Made by a program: the position numbers and the translations under genes | Source: an uncultured Adlercreutzia sp. | Lineage (GTDB): Bacteria; Actinomycetota; Coriobacteriia; Coriobacteriales; Eggerthellaceae | Direction of reading: 5' to 3' | NCBI GenBank assembly: GCA_910585575.1 | Contig: CAJUFS010000011.1 | Span: 1 to 55,327, forward strand | DNA: 55,327 nucleotides | Shown here: positions 8,004-16,229 of the stretch, piece by piece | Layout: every line of letters starts with the position of its first letter | Numbering within the stretch: position 1 is the first letter of the stretch | The notes under the pieces: model-generated | Database searches by the model: none | Told to the model about the DNA's origin: nothing | What the model saw: the letters and a program-made list of their open reading frames with translations, nothing else

Positions 8004-8882
8004 TTACATGTTGTGGAAGGCGTACTTCTCGGGGTTGGCCTTCACGTCCTCGCGGTTCTTCGGGTTCATCTTCAGGGTGCCCATGATGCCGTCGTTGGTG
8101 TTGGAGGCCAGAACCTGGTTGCGGTTCTCCATCTTGATGACGTTCTCGAAGGAGGTGCCGTCGAGCGAGGACTGCAGGCACTCCTTGGTCAGGCGCAGGC
8201 CGAACGGAGCGGTCTCGCGGCAGATCTCCTCGGCCAGGGCCACGGCGGTCTCAAGCACGTCGTCGTCGGCCACGACCTGGTTGGCGAAGCCCCACTCGTA
8301 GAGCTTCTGAGCGTCGAAGCGACGGGGGTTCATGAGGATCTCGCAGGCGCGAGCGTAGCCCACGATCTTCGGGAGGAAGAAGGCGCCGCCCATGTCGGTA
8401 CCGGTGTAGCCGATGGACAGGTAGCCGGCGTTCATCTTGTAGGACTCGCCCAGGATGCGCATGTCGCAAGCGCAGGAGATGGACAGACCGCCGCCCACGG
8501 CGAAGCCCTTCAGGGCGCCGATGATGGGCTGCTCGCAGCGACGCATGTTCACGATCTGGTCGGAGCACATACGCTGCATGATGTAGAAGTCACGCTGGAT
8601 ACGGCCCATGTCCTCGGGGGGCTCGAGCGCGAGGTCGTTCAGGTTGAAGCCGGCGCAGAAGGACTTGCCCTCGCCGGTCAGCACGATCACACGGCAATCC
8701 TTGTCCATGCGCACCTTGATGAGGAAGTCGTTGAACTCCGCCATCTGAGCGTAGGACATGGCATTCAGGTTACCCGCGTCGTTGAAGGAGCAGATGTAGA
8801 CCGGGCCGCGCTGCTCGATCTTCAGCTTCTCGTAGTCGTAGGTGAACTCGGGAAGATGATAAGCCTCCTGGTACACGCTCAT
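8004..8882 (-). CDS. Enoyl-CoA hydratase/isomerase (crotonase) family protein
   Basis: A 292-residue crotonase-fold protein, longer than the usual about 260. CoA-binding and oxyanion-hole features are present: GEGKSFCAGFNLNDL and ALKGFAVGGGLSISCACDM. The two canonical hydratase glutamates are not visible: the first region reads GGGLSIS and the second GYLSIGYTGTDMGG, where an Asp remains. Known crotonases with Asp at the second region include dienoyl-CoA isomerases, so hydration is uncertain and isomerase or another CoA reaction is possible. The ATG at 8882 has AAAGGGG seven nt upstream; a 23-residue longer form is rejected. It is divergent from the ligase at 9279 across a region carrying motif sites 4 and 5. 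Confidence 0.85.
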   Translation of the reverse strand: MSVYQEAYHLPEFTYDYEKLKIEQRGPVYICSFNDAGNLNAMSYAQMAEFNDFLIKVRMDKDCRVIVLTGEGKSFCAGFNLNDLALEPPEDMGRIQRDFYIMQRMCSDQIVNMRRCEQPIIGALKGFAVGGGLSISCACDMRILGESYKMNAGYLSIGYTGTDMGGAFFLPKIVGYARACEILMNPRRFDAQKLYEWGFANQVVADDDVLETAVALAEEICRETAPFGLRLTKECLQSSLDGTSFENVIKMENRNQVLASNTNDGIMGTLKMNPKNREDVKANPEKYAFHNM

Positions 8883-8992
8883 GTAAAACCCCTTTCTCAA
8901 ACCTTTACTCAAGTTGGTTGATTTAGCCCATCGGAATTCCCGTTCCGTCAAGCTTTGCTCTTATCATGCCTGGATTCGAACGCTATTTCCAC

Positions 8993-9014
8993 GGACAAAA
9001 ATTAATCTTTGTCC
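8993..9014. promoter_or_regulatory. Motif site 4: GGACAA-N10-TTGTCC
   Basis: Perfect 6-bp half-sites with N10 AAATTAATCT have the same half-sites and spacing as site 1. It lies in the 396-nt divergent region between the crotonase gene (8882, minus) and the first ligase (9279, plus). Apart from this and site 5, I see only AT-rich DNA there. Confidence 0.55.
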
Positions 9015-9105
9015 TTTTAGATACACAATTATAAGAAAGTGTGGGGTAAATTTCTCCTTAGTATTGCTGGGCTCTATTGAAGTATCGCTTCTTCCAATAA
9101 TCTTT

Positions 9106-9127
9106 TCTCATTTGAGACTGTTTGTCC
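9106..9127. promoter_or_regulatory. Motif site 5 (weaker): TCTCAT-N10-TTGTCC
   Basis: A partner of site 4, 113 bp away, with one good half-site. A neighbouring CATACAAG-TTTGTATG palindrome (9129-9144) adds a second dyad in the same promoter region. Confidence 0.3.
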
Positions 9128-9278
9128 CACATACAAGTTTGTATGCTGAAAGCAAGCAACAACTCGTGGGCTATCGGCGGACGGCTTGCCCAGCAATCCT
9201 TGGAGGGGTACGAGCCAAGGCGAGCGGAACGGCAGCCGGCTGCTTTTTAGATTGAAGGTTCTCTTAGGAAGGAAGCCT

Positions 9279-10922
9279 ATGATCACCGATCTGAAGATCA
9301 ACGAGGAGCAGCGGAAGAAGTACTACGAGAAAGGGTACTGGACCGAGGACACCATCCGCGATGTCTGGGACCGCCAAGCAGCCGCCCATCGAGATGACGA
9401 GTACGTCGCCGACGACCAGGGTGCGCGCTATACCTATGGCGAGATCGACGATGCCGCCAGCCGCCTGGCCGCGTGGCTTGTGGACCAGGGCATCGAATCG
9501 GGCGACGTGGTCACCCTGCAGTTCCCCAACTGGGCCGAGTTCTGCATTGCCTACGTGGCCTGCTTCAAGGCCGGCGCGGTCATCCAATCCCTGGCCCGCA
9601 ACTTCAACGGCGCCGATTTGACCTACGCCATGAACCTGGTGGGCTCGAAGGCCTACATCGGCCCCACCTACTTCCACGGTGTGAACTACGAGGAGCAGAT
9701 CCTCTCCATTGCCGACGACATTCCCACGCTGAAGGCCATCGCCCTGGTGGACAAGAAGGCTCCGAAGGCCGAAGGCAGCACGCTGCCCACCGTAAGCGAG
9801 ATCGTTGCCTCTACCGATCCTCTGACCAGCTATCCGTCGGTCAAGTCCGACGAAGTGGCCTGCCTGCTGTCCACTTCGGGCACCACGGGCAAGCCCAAGG
9901 AGGTTATGCTCACCCACAACAACATCCTCTTCTCCGAGGGCGTGTTCGTGAAGGGCCTCGAGCGCACGGAAGACGACGTCATGTGGATGCCTGCGCCGCT
10001 CAATCACGCGGTGGGCTTCTTCCACGGCCTGCTCTCCCCCATGCTTCTGGGCGGTCGCTCGGTGCTCATGCAGGACTTCGACGTGGAAAGCGCCATCAAG
10101 CTCATCAACGCCGAGAACGCTACCTGGTCCATGTGCTCCACGCCGTTCATCTACGACATCCTGAAGTACCTGGACGCCCATCCCGATGAGTCCATCCCGA
10201 CCTATGTGCTGCACTCCTGCGGCGGCGCTCCGGTGCCCGGCGCCCTCATCGACCGCGCCCATCGCCACAACATTCTCCTCTGCGAGATCTTCGGCTCCAC
10301 GGAAAGCTGTCCGCACATCTACGTGCCGCCCAGCAAGTGCGTGGAATGGAACGGCGACTGGTCCGGCGTGCCCTTCGAGGGCATCGAGGTGCGCTACGTG
10401 GACGAGCAGGGCAACGACGTGGCCCCCGGCGTGCAGGGCGAGCACATCAGCCGCGGGCCGCACCAGTTCGTGGGCTACCTGAACGAGCCGGAGCGCACGG
10501 ATCGCGCCCTGAACGACGACGGCTGGTGGTTCTCGGGCGACCTGGGTTACATGGATGAAGAGGGCCGTATCCGCATCAACGGGCGCCGCAAGGAGATCAT
10601 CATCCGCGGCGGTGAGAACCTGTCGGCCCGCGAGATCGACGACAACTTGGTAGGCTGCCCCGGCGTGGGCGAGTCCGCCACCATCGGCATGCCCGACGTT
10701 CGTTTGGGTGAGCGCATCTGCACCTTCGTAGCGCCTCTGGGCGACACGATCCCCACCCTTGAAAGCGTCACGGGCTACCTGGCGGAAAAGGGCATTCCGA
10801 AGCGCCTGTGGCCCGAGCGCATCGAGATCATCGAGGAGATTCCCAAGACGCTCATGGGCAAGGTGCGCCGCAACGTGCTCACCGACGAGCTGGCAAGCCG
10901 CATGGCCGCGGAAGCCTCATAG
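9279..10922 (+). CDS. AMP-dependent acyl-CoA synthetase/ligase (paralog 1)
   Basis: A 547-residue adenylate-forming enzyme that should activate a carboxylate with ATP and CoA. The phosphate-binding signature STSGTTGKPKEVMLTH lies near residue 195, the adenine/GSTE motif as CEIFGSTESCPH, the hinge SGDLGYMDEEGRIRINGR, and IIIRGGENLSAREID. The catalytic lysine context is LMGKVRRNVL. The ATG at 9279 has AGGAAGGAAG upstream. It is followed 128 nt later by a close paralog. The family (cyclohexanecarboxylate-, carnitine- and medium-chain-type ligases) does not identify the acid. Confidence 0.9.
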   Translation: MITDLKINEEQRKKYYEKGYWTEDTIRDVWDRQAAAHRDDEYVADDQGARYTYGEIDDAASRLAAWLVDQGIESGDVVTLQFPNWAEFCIAYVACFKAGAVIQSLARNFNGADLTYAMNLVGSKAYIGPTYFHGVNYEEQILSIADDIPTLKAIALVDKKAPKAEGSTLPTVSEIVASTDPLTSYPSVKSDEVACLLSTSGTTGKPKEVMLTHNNILFSEGVFVKGLERTEDDVMWMPAPLNHAVGFFHGLLSPMLLGGRSVLMQDFDVESAIKLINAENATWSMCSTPFIYDILKYLDAHPDESIPTYVLHSCGGAPVPGALIDRAHRHNILLCEIFGSTESCPHIYVPPSKCVEWNGDWSGVPFEGIEVRYVDEQGNDVAPGVQGEHISRGPHQFVGYLNEPERTDRALNDDGWWFSGDLGYMDEEGRIRINGRRKEIIIRGGENLSAREIDDNLVGCPGVGESATIGMPDVRLGERICTFVAPLGDTIPTLESVTGYLAEKGIPKRLWPERIEIIEEIPKTLMGKVRRNVLTDELASRMAAEAS

Positions 10923-11050
10923 AACATTCCTATCGAAGCACGTTCACCTACGATGATCAGGGAGGTCAAACGTAGGTATCATAGTGTCAACAGGGTAATT
11001 CGGCTCTTGGGGAGGAAAGCCGAAGAAGAGAGAAGTCAGAAGGGGCTGGC

Positions 11051-12688
11051 ATGATTGAAGATCTGAAAATCAACGAAGACCAGAAGAAGAAGTACTACGA
11101 GCAGGGGTACTGGACCGAGGACACCATCGCCGATGTGTGGCATCGCCAGGCCGCGGCCCTGGCCGAACAGGAGTACGTCTGCGACGACCAAGGCGCCCGC
11201 TACACCTACGGTGAGATCGACGACAAGGCCTCGCGTCTTGCTGCCTGGCTGGTGGCCCAGGGCATCGAGCCCGGCGATGTGATCACCATGCAGTTTCCCA
11301 CCTGGGCCGAGTTCTGCATTGCCTACGTGGCGGTCCTCAAAGCGGGCGGCGTGCTGCACCCGGTACCGCGCAACTACAACGACGTGGACCTGGAATACGC
11401 CATGAACCTGGTGGGCTCCCGCGCCTACCTGGCGCCCACGTTCTCTCACAATGTGGACTACGAGGCCCAGATTCTCTCGGTCCGCGACCAAATTCCGTCT
11501 TTGAAGGCCATTGCCGTCCTGGCCAAGGTGGCCCCGAGCCACAGCGATTTGCCCACCTTCGAGGACATCTTCGCCACCTGCGAGCCACTGACGGAGTACC
11601 CGAACGTCTCGGCCGACTCCGTGGCATGCATCCTGCCCACCTCGGGCACCACGGGCAAGCCCAAGCAGGCCATGCTCACCCACAACAACATCCTGTTCTC
11701 GGAGCGCGTCTTCACCCGCGAGCTTCTGCGCACGAGCCACGATGTCATGTTTATGCCCTCGCCGCTGAACCACGCCACGGGCTTTTTCCACGGCCTCATC
11801 TCCCCTATGCTTCTGGGCGGCCGCTCCGTGCTTCAGCAGGACTTCCATCCTCGCGAGGCCATCGAGCTGATGAACCGAGAAGGGGTCACCTGGTCCATGT
11901 CGGCCACGCCCTTCATCTACGATATGCTCAACGTGCTGGAGGCCGATGAAAGCCTCAAGTTCGAGACACTGAACCTCTTCGGCTGCGGCGGCGCTCCCCT
12001 GCCCGCCTCGCTCATCGAGCTGGCCTACAAGCACGGCATTCTGCTGTGCGAGATCTATGGCTCCACGGAAAGCTGCCCGCACGTCTACGTGCCGCCAGCG
12101 AACTGCATCGAGTGGAACGGCGCCTGGTCCGGCGTGCCCTTCGAGGGCATCGAGGTGCGCGTGGTCGACGAGTTCGGCAACGAGGTGGAGCGCGGCGTCC
12201 AGGGCGAGGAAATCTCCCGCGGCCCCCATATGTTCGTGGGCTACCTGAACGAGCGCGACCGCACCGACGAATCCCTCGACGACGAGGGCTGGTTCTTCAG
12301 CGGCGATTTGTGCTACCAGGACGAGGAAGGCCGCATCCGCATCAACGGCCGTAAGAAGGAAGTCATCATCCGCGGCGGCGAGAACATCTCGGCCCGCGAG
12401 GTGGACGACGACCTCATCGGCTGCCCCGGTCTGGCCACCAGCGCCACCATCGGCATGCCCGACGAGCGCCTGGGCGAGCGCATCTGCACCTTCATTGTGC
12501 CCACCGATCCGCTGAACCCGCCCAGCAAGGAGGACCTCATCGCCTACCTGCAGACCAAGCACATCGCCAAGCGTCTGTGGCCCGAGCGCGTCGAGGTCAT
12601 CGCCGAGATCGCCGTCACCGCCACGGGCAAGGTGAAGCGCTTCGTGCTGGCCCAAGAGCTGAAGGCCCGCATGGAAAGCGAGATCTAG
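11051..12688 (+). CDS. AMP-dependent acyl-CoA synthetase/ligase (paralog 2)
   Basis: A 545-residue tandem paralog of the preceding ligase, with clear end-to-end similarity by eye starting at the N-terminus (MIEDLKINEDQKKKYYEQGY). Signature motifs: PTSGTTGKPKQAMLTH, CEIYGSTESCPH, SGDLCYQDEEGRIRINGRKK and the catalytic lysine in ATGKVKRFVL. Differences concentrate around residues 110-130 (GGVLHPVPRNYND here, GAVIQSLARNFNG in paralog 1) and 150-190, where acyl specificity may differ. The start has AAGAGAGAAG-like purines upstream. A strong terminator ends the two-gene operon. Confidence 0.9.
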   Translation: MIEDLKINEDQKKKYYEQGYWTEDTIADVWHRQAAALAEQEYVCDDQGARYTYGEIDDKASRLAAWLVAQGIEPGDVITMQFPTWAEFCIAYVAVLKAGGVLHPVPRNYNDVDLEYAMNLVGSRAYLAPTFSHNVDYEAQILSVRDQIPSLKAIAVLAKVAPSHSDLPTFEDIFATCEPLTEYPNVSADSVACILPTSGTTGKPKQAMLTHNNILFSERVFTRELLRTSHDVMFMPSPLNHATGFFHGLISPMLLGGRSVLQQDFHPREAIELMNREGVTWSMSATPFIYDMLNVLEADESLKFETLNLFGCGGAPLPASLIELAYKHGILLCEIYGSTESCPHVYVPPANCIEWNGAWSGVPFEGIEVRVVDEFGNEVERGVQGEEISRGPHMFVGYLNERDRTDESLDDEGWFFSGDLCYQDEEGRIRINGRKKEVIIRGGENISAREVDDDLIGCPGLATSATIGMPDERLGERICTFIVPTDPLNPPSKEDLIAYLQTKHIAKRLWPERVEVIAEIAVTATGKVKRFVLAQELKARMESEI

Positions 12689-12718
12689 CTCAGGCTTCGG
12701 ACAACCATCCACCAGCAA

Positions 12719-12746
12719 GAGAAAAGGGCCCGCGGGCCCTTTTCTC
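12719..12746 (+). terminator. Intrinsic terminator after the ligase pair
   Basis: A perfect 13-bp arm GAGAAAAGGGCCC with its exact complement, 31 nt past the stop. The symmetry makes it bidirectional. Confidence 0.8.
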
Positions 12747-12796
12747 GTATGCGCTTGAAGCTCCCCGGGGACGGGCTGCCCAAATCCCTGCGACGT

Positions 12797-12935
12797 TAGT
12801 TCCCAGATCAACCTGTTTGGTACCCCAACAAGCGACAAGAAAGCCCGCTTTGGTTCCCTCTTCTGGCAAAACACCAGGTCAGATTCTTTCTTGAAAATGA
12901 ACAAGGGAACCAAAGCGGGCAATTTGGGAACCTGG
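12797..12935. repeat. Palindromic intergenic element, family B copy 1 (inverted orientation)
   Basis: The inner arms GCCCGCTTTGGTTCCCT (12843-12859) and AGGGAACCAAAGCGGGC (12904-12920) are exact complements. The outer ends pair GTTCCCA with TGGGAAC. The centre holds GGCAAAACACCAGGTCAG, the reverse complement of the core in copies 2 and 3. With element C1 it fills the 425-nt gap between convergent genes. Confidence 0.75.
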
Positions 12936-12984
12936 CATACCCGATAGCCCGCTTAGCGTTTTCTCAGCTGAGTGCAGGCGCAGA

Positions 12985-13094
12985 GGGGGTGCCGGGTGTG
13001 CCGACCGAGCGAGTTCCGCAGCGACTGAAACAGCCCAGTGGGCTGTTTCACAAAGCGAGGACTGTTTGAGCGAATCGGCATACCCGACACCCCC
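12985..13094. repeat. 110-bp palindromic element, family C copy 1
   Basis: The outer arms GGGGGTG...GTGTGCCGA and TCGGCATACCC...CACCCCC pair, and the inner hairpin GAAACAGCCCA/TGGGCTGTTTC pairs. Copy 2 at 39247-39356 has exactly the same length. A small CCCCG/CGGGG hairpin at 13091-13104 follows, near the 3' end of the ACAD gene. Confidence 0.75.
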
Positions 13095-13113
13095 GACTTC
13101 GGGGAGTTGCAAG

Positions 13114-14256
13114 CTATTTGTATTCGCGGTCGAGTTCCTTGGCGATGGTCATACGCTGGATTTGGTTGGAGCCTTCGAAGATCTGGAAGATCTTGGCGTC
13201 GCGCATGAGCTTCTCTACGGGGTAGTCCTTGGAGTAGCCGTAGCCGCCGAACACCTGAACGGCGTTGCTCACCACTTCCTGCATGGCATCGGTGACGAAG
13301 GTCTTCACGATGGCGCCTTCCTTGCGCACCATCTGCCCAGCATCCATCTGGCGCATGCAGTTGTTCACCAGAATACGGGAGGTCTCGGTCTTGATGGCCA
13401 TATCGGCCAGCATCTGCTGCACCATCTCCATGTCGATGAGGCGCTTGCCGAACTGCTTGCGCTGCTTGGCGTAGGTCACGGCCTCGTCCAGGGCGCGCTG
13501 CATGATGCCCACGGCCAGGGTGGAGATGAAGGCGCGGGACAGGTTGAGGGCGTTCAGGGCAATGCTCATGCCCTTGCCCTCCTCGCCAATGACGGCCGAG
13601 GCGGGCACGCGCACGTTCTCGAGCACCACCTCTGTGGTGTCCGACAGGCGGAAGCCCATCTTGTGCTCCTTGGCGCCGGCCGACAGGCCCGGGGTATCGC
13701 CGTCGATGAGGAAGCCGGTAATGCCGCGGCCGCCGGCCTCGGGGTCGGTCTTGGCGAACACCACATAGGCCGAAGAGATGGAGCCGTTGGTGATGAAGGT
13801 CTTCGTGCCGTTGATCACGTACTCGTCGCCGTCGCGTACCGCCGTGGTGCGCATGGCGGCCACATCGGAGCCGGCACAGGCCTCGGACAGGCAGAAGGCG
13901 GCGAAGCCGTTGTTCTCAGTTAGTTCCACGAAGTGCTGGGCCTGCTCGGGCGTGCCATGGAGATGGATGTTGCGGAAGGCCACGAAGTTGGTGACAAAGG
14001 TGTCAGCGTAGGCGGCATCCACCCAGGCCAGCTCCTCGAATATCATGGCGCAGGTCTCGTAGTCCAGGCCCATACCGCCGAACTCCTCGGGGATCTCCAC
14101 CATATGCAGGCCCATATCGAAGCCCCACTGGAACAGCTCTCGCGGGCACTCCCCCGCCTCATCAGCGGCGGCCACGTGGGGCATCACCTCGTTGCGCGCC
14201 ACATCGCGCACCAGTTGGACAAGCTCCTTCTGCTCTTCGGTCATGGTAACGGCCAT
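13114..14256 (-). CDS. Acyl-CoA dehydrogenase (short-chain/butyryl-CoA dehydrogenase-like)
   Basis: A 380-residue FAD enzyme with the most canonical ACAD sequence in the window: [78 protein letters not shown] and the catalytic Glu in IFEGSNQIQRM. It should interconvert a saturated acyl-CoA and its 2-enoyl-CoA. The ATG at 14256 has AGGAAGGA upstream. It lies last behind etfBA, the Etf:quinone oxidoreductase, NUDIX and MBL genes on the same strand, which points to EtfAB as its redox partner. Confidence 0.93.
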   Translation of the reverse strand: MAVTMTEEQKELVQLVRDVARNEVMPHVAAADEAGECPRELFQWGFDMGLHMVEIPEEFGGMGLDYETCAMIFEELAWVDAAYADTFVTNFVAFRNIHLHGTPEQAQHFVELTENNGFAAFCLSEACAGSDVAAMRTTAVRDGDEYVINGTKTFITNGSISSAYVVFAKTDPEAGGRGITGFLIDGDTPGLSAGAKEHKMGFRLSDTTEVVLENVRVPASAVIGEEGKGMSIALNALNLSRAFISTLAVGIMQRALDEAVTYAKQRKQFGKRLIDMEMVQQMLADMAIKTETSRILVNNCMRQMDAGQMVRKEGAIVKTFVTDAMQEVVSNAVQVFGGYGYSKDYPVEKLMRDAKIFQIFEGSNQIQRMTIAKELDREYK

Positions 14257-14451
14257 ACTCTTCCTTCCTCTCCATGTATCCTTCTCTATGCTTCAAAACG
14301 CTCAAAGCGATGGGAAACCATCGACAGACGAAACGTTCAGCGAAGTCCTTGACGCCGCGGACGGCCACGCGAACCGACCGTCGCATGCCCCAGCCGCCCC
14401 AGTCGCCCCACGCGCGCGCCTGGACCAACCCGCTGAGGCCCTGAAGCGCAT

Positions 14452-15279
14452 CTATCGCGCTCGCTCGCGATGCTCCTCGAGAATTCCCTGGTCGAATGCG
14501 TAACGAAGCTGAGCGTTCACGCTTCGCAGGGCGCCCTCGTGCAAATTGGGGGGCACGTCGTTGTACACGGCGTCCACCAAAGGCTCCGCCTCGGCCGGAA
14601 TGCCGCTGCGCACCGCCGACACCACCTGGTTCAGCCGCTGAATGCGATGGCGGCGCGCCTGCTCGATGCGCATCCCCGGGTTCTCGATGACGGGCCCGTG
14701 ACCGGTCAGCAGCTGCCGCACGCCCTGATCGCGCACGAGCGCAGCAAGCTTGTCCAAGCTGTTCAGGTAGGCCTCCAAGCGCCCGTCGGGCCAATAGACC
14801 ATGGTGGAGCTTTGGGCGAACAGCATGTCGCCGGTGACTACCAGATCGCCATCGGGCACGTAGATACCCACCGAGTCGCTGGAATGCCCTGGCAGCGGTA
14901 CCACTTCCAGCGCCAGCGACATGTCATCGAAGACCAAGGGCCCCTCGCTAAGCGTCCCGTGCTTGGCCGAGAGAATGGGCGCGCTGAACACCCGCGAGGC
15001 CAAGCTGGCGCAGCCGGCGTGGTCGAAATGGTCGTGGGTCAGCAGAATGGCGGCCACCTCGAGCCCCCGGCGACGGCAGGCCGCCGCCAGACGATCGACG
15101 CAGCTCTCATCGGGAGGGCCGGGATCCACCACCACGCAGCGCTTCTCTCCGGGCTCGGCCAAGACCCAGCTGTTCGTGCCCCGATAGGTCAGCGGCGACA
15201 CGTTCTCGTGGCGCACGCATTGGGCGTAGGGACCGACAAAGGCCTCGTTGGCCGGTATTTCGCCAAGACGAGCAGCCAT
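14452..15279 (-). CDS. Metallo-beta-lactamase-fold hydrolase (LACTB2-like)
   Basis: A 275-residue protein with the MBL metal site: LTHDHFDHAG (HxHxDH), then LPGHSSDSVGIY and TGDMLFAQ, and a late TGHGPVI. A C-terminal winged-helix-like tail (HRIQRLNQVVSAV onward) matches LACTB2-type members, which act on thioesters or RNA. The ATG at 15279 (MAARLGEIP) is 2 nt after the NUDIX stop with GAGGTGG upstream, so coupling is likely. The substrate is unknown; a thioesterase role would suit the operon but is inference. Confidence 0.82.
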   Translation of the reverse strand: MAARLGEIPANEAFVGPYAQCVRHENVSPLTYRGTNSWVLAEPGEKRCVVVDPGPPDESCVDRLAAACRRRGLEVAAILLTHDHFDHAGCASLASRVFSAPILSAKHGTLSEGPLVFDDMSLALEVVPLPGHSSDSVGIYVPDGDLVVTGDMLFAQSSTMVYWPDGRLEAYLNSLDKLAALVRDQGVRQLLTGHGPVIENPGMRIEQARRHRIQRLNQVVSAVRSGIPAEAEPLVDAVYNDVPPNLHEGALRSVNAQLRYAFDQGILEEHRERAR

Positions 15280-15281
15280 GA

Positions 15282-16229
15282 TCAGACCACCTCGCACATC
15301 ATCGCGATGGAGCCGTCGGCGGTCTCGGTGGGCATAGGGCGCACGTGGCCGTCGAAGGGCAGCGCGCAGGCATCGTCCACCGAGGTTGCCTTGGCCAGAG
15401 AGCGCAGGTTGGAAATGGTGGGAGGCACCAGCTTGAGATACCCGTCGTCAAACCGGGCAAACGCCTCGTTGGGCGTAATCCAGGAGGACTCGACGGCCTC
15501 GGAAGTGCGTCCGTCGGCATGCTGTCCCTCGGGCAGGCGCGCCAGGAAGAAGTAGGTGTTGTAACGGCGCGTCTCGCTGGGCGGCGTCACCCAATGGGAG
15601 CGCAGGTGCAGAAGGTCGCTGCGCAGCACGAGCCCCTCCCGATTCAGGAATTCGCCGAACAACAGCGAGCGCTCGGCAATGGCCGCGCGCTCGAAGGCCC
15701 AGTGATCGCCGCGCGCATCCCGCGCCATGGCGCCGTCGGCCGTGGAGGCCAGCAGCACGCCGCTCTCCTCGAACAGTTCGCGCGCCGCCGCCACCAGCAC
15801 CGCCTGGGCCAGATCCGGCGTGCAGTCCATGGCCTGGGCCCAGGTCTCGGGGTCCGGACCTCCCCAGGCGCCGTCGAACTCGCGGTCAGACGGGTCCATG
15901 CCGCCGCCGGGGAACACAACGGCATCGGGCACAAAGGCCATGGTGGAGGCGCGTCGCAGCATGAACACGTCCACCGGCCCCTGGGCCGGCTCCAAGACGG
16001 GCTCGCCCAAGCGGCCGAATTCGTCGCGCTCCCAGGCGCGATGGTGCGGCCGCGCGGCGCTTACCAGCAGCACCGTGGCCGCATAGCGCGGCTCCACCAC
16101 CTCGACTGCCGCCGGGTCGGCCAGAAATTGCCGCGCGCGCTCGGCCGTGGGTGCCTCGATGTCGTAGGTAAGCCAGCAGCCGGGACTAATGGCGTCCCTT
16201 ACCGTGCACGTTCTCTCATGATTCGTCAT
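15282..16229 (-). CDS. NUDIX hydrolase, NUDT19/CoA-diphosphatase-like
   Basis: A 315-residue protein. It opens with a beta strand block (AATVLLVSAARPHH), FMLRRASTMAFVPDAVVFPGGG and a Nudix box split by an insertion: GGGMDPSDREFDG then AAARELFEESGVLL, with the REXXEE glutamates present. The split box and length resemble NUDT19-type proteins, some of which cleave CoA. The ATG at 16229 overlaps the end of the upstream gene by 14 nt with AGGGG before it. CoA turnover would fit the acyl-CoA setting; that role is inferred. Confidence 0.8.
   Translation of the reverse strand: MTNHERTCTVRDAISPGCWLTYDIEAPTAERARQFLADPAAVEVVEPRYAATVLLVSAARPHHRAWERDEFGRLGEPVLEPAQGPVDVFMLRRASTMAFVPDAVVFPGGGMDPSDREFDGAWGGPDPETWAQAMDCTPDLAQAVLVAAARELFEESGVLLASTADGAMARDARGDHWAFERAAIAERSLLFGEFLNREGLVLRSDLLHLRSHWVTPPSETRRYNTYFFLARLPEGQHADGRTSEAVESSWITPNEAFARFDDGYLKLVPPTISNLRSLAKATSVDDACALPFDGHVRPMPTETADGSIAMMCEVV

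Noticed and set aside
14257-14451. Extra small gene between the ACAD at 13114 and the MBL gene
   Set aside because: The open frames there have no ribosome-binding site or recognisable sequence; the 195 nt look like an untranslated spacer in the operon.
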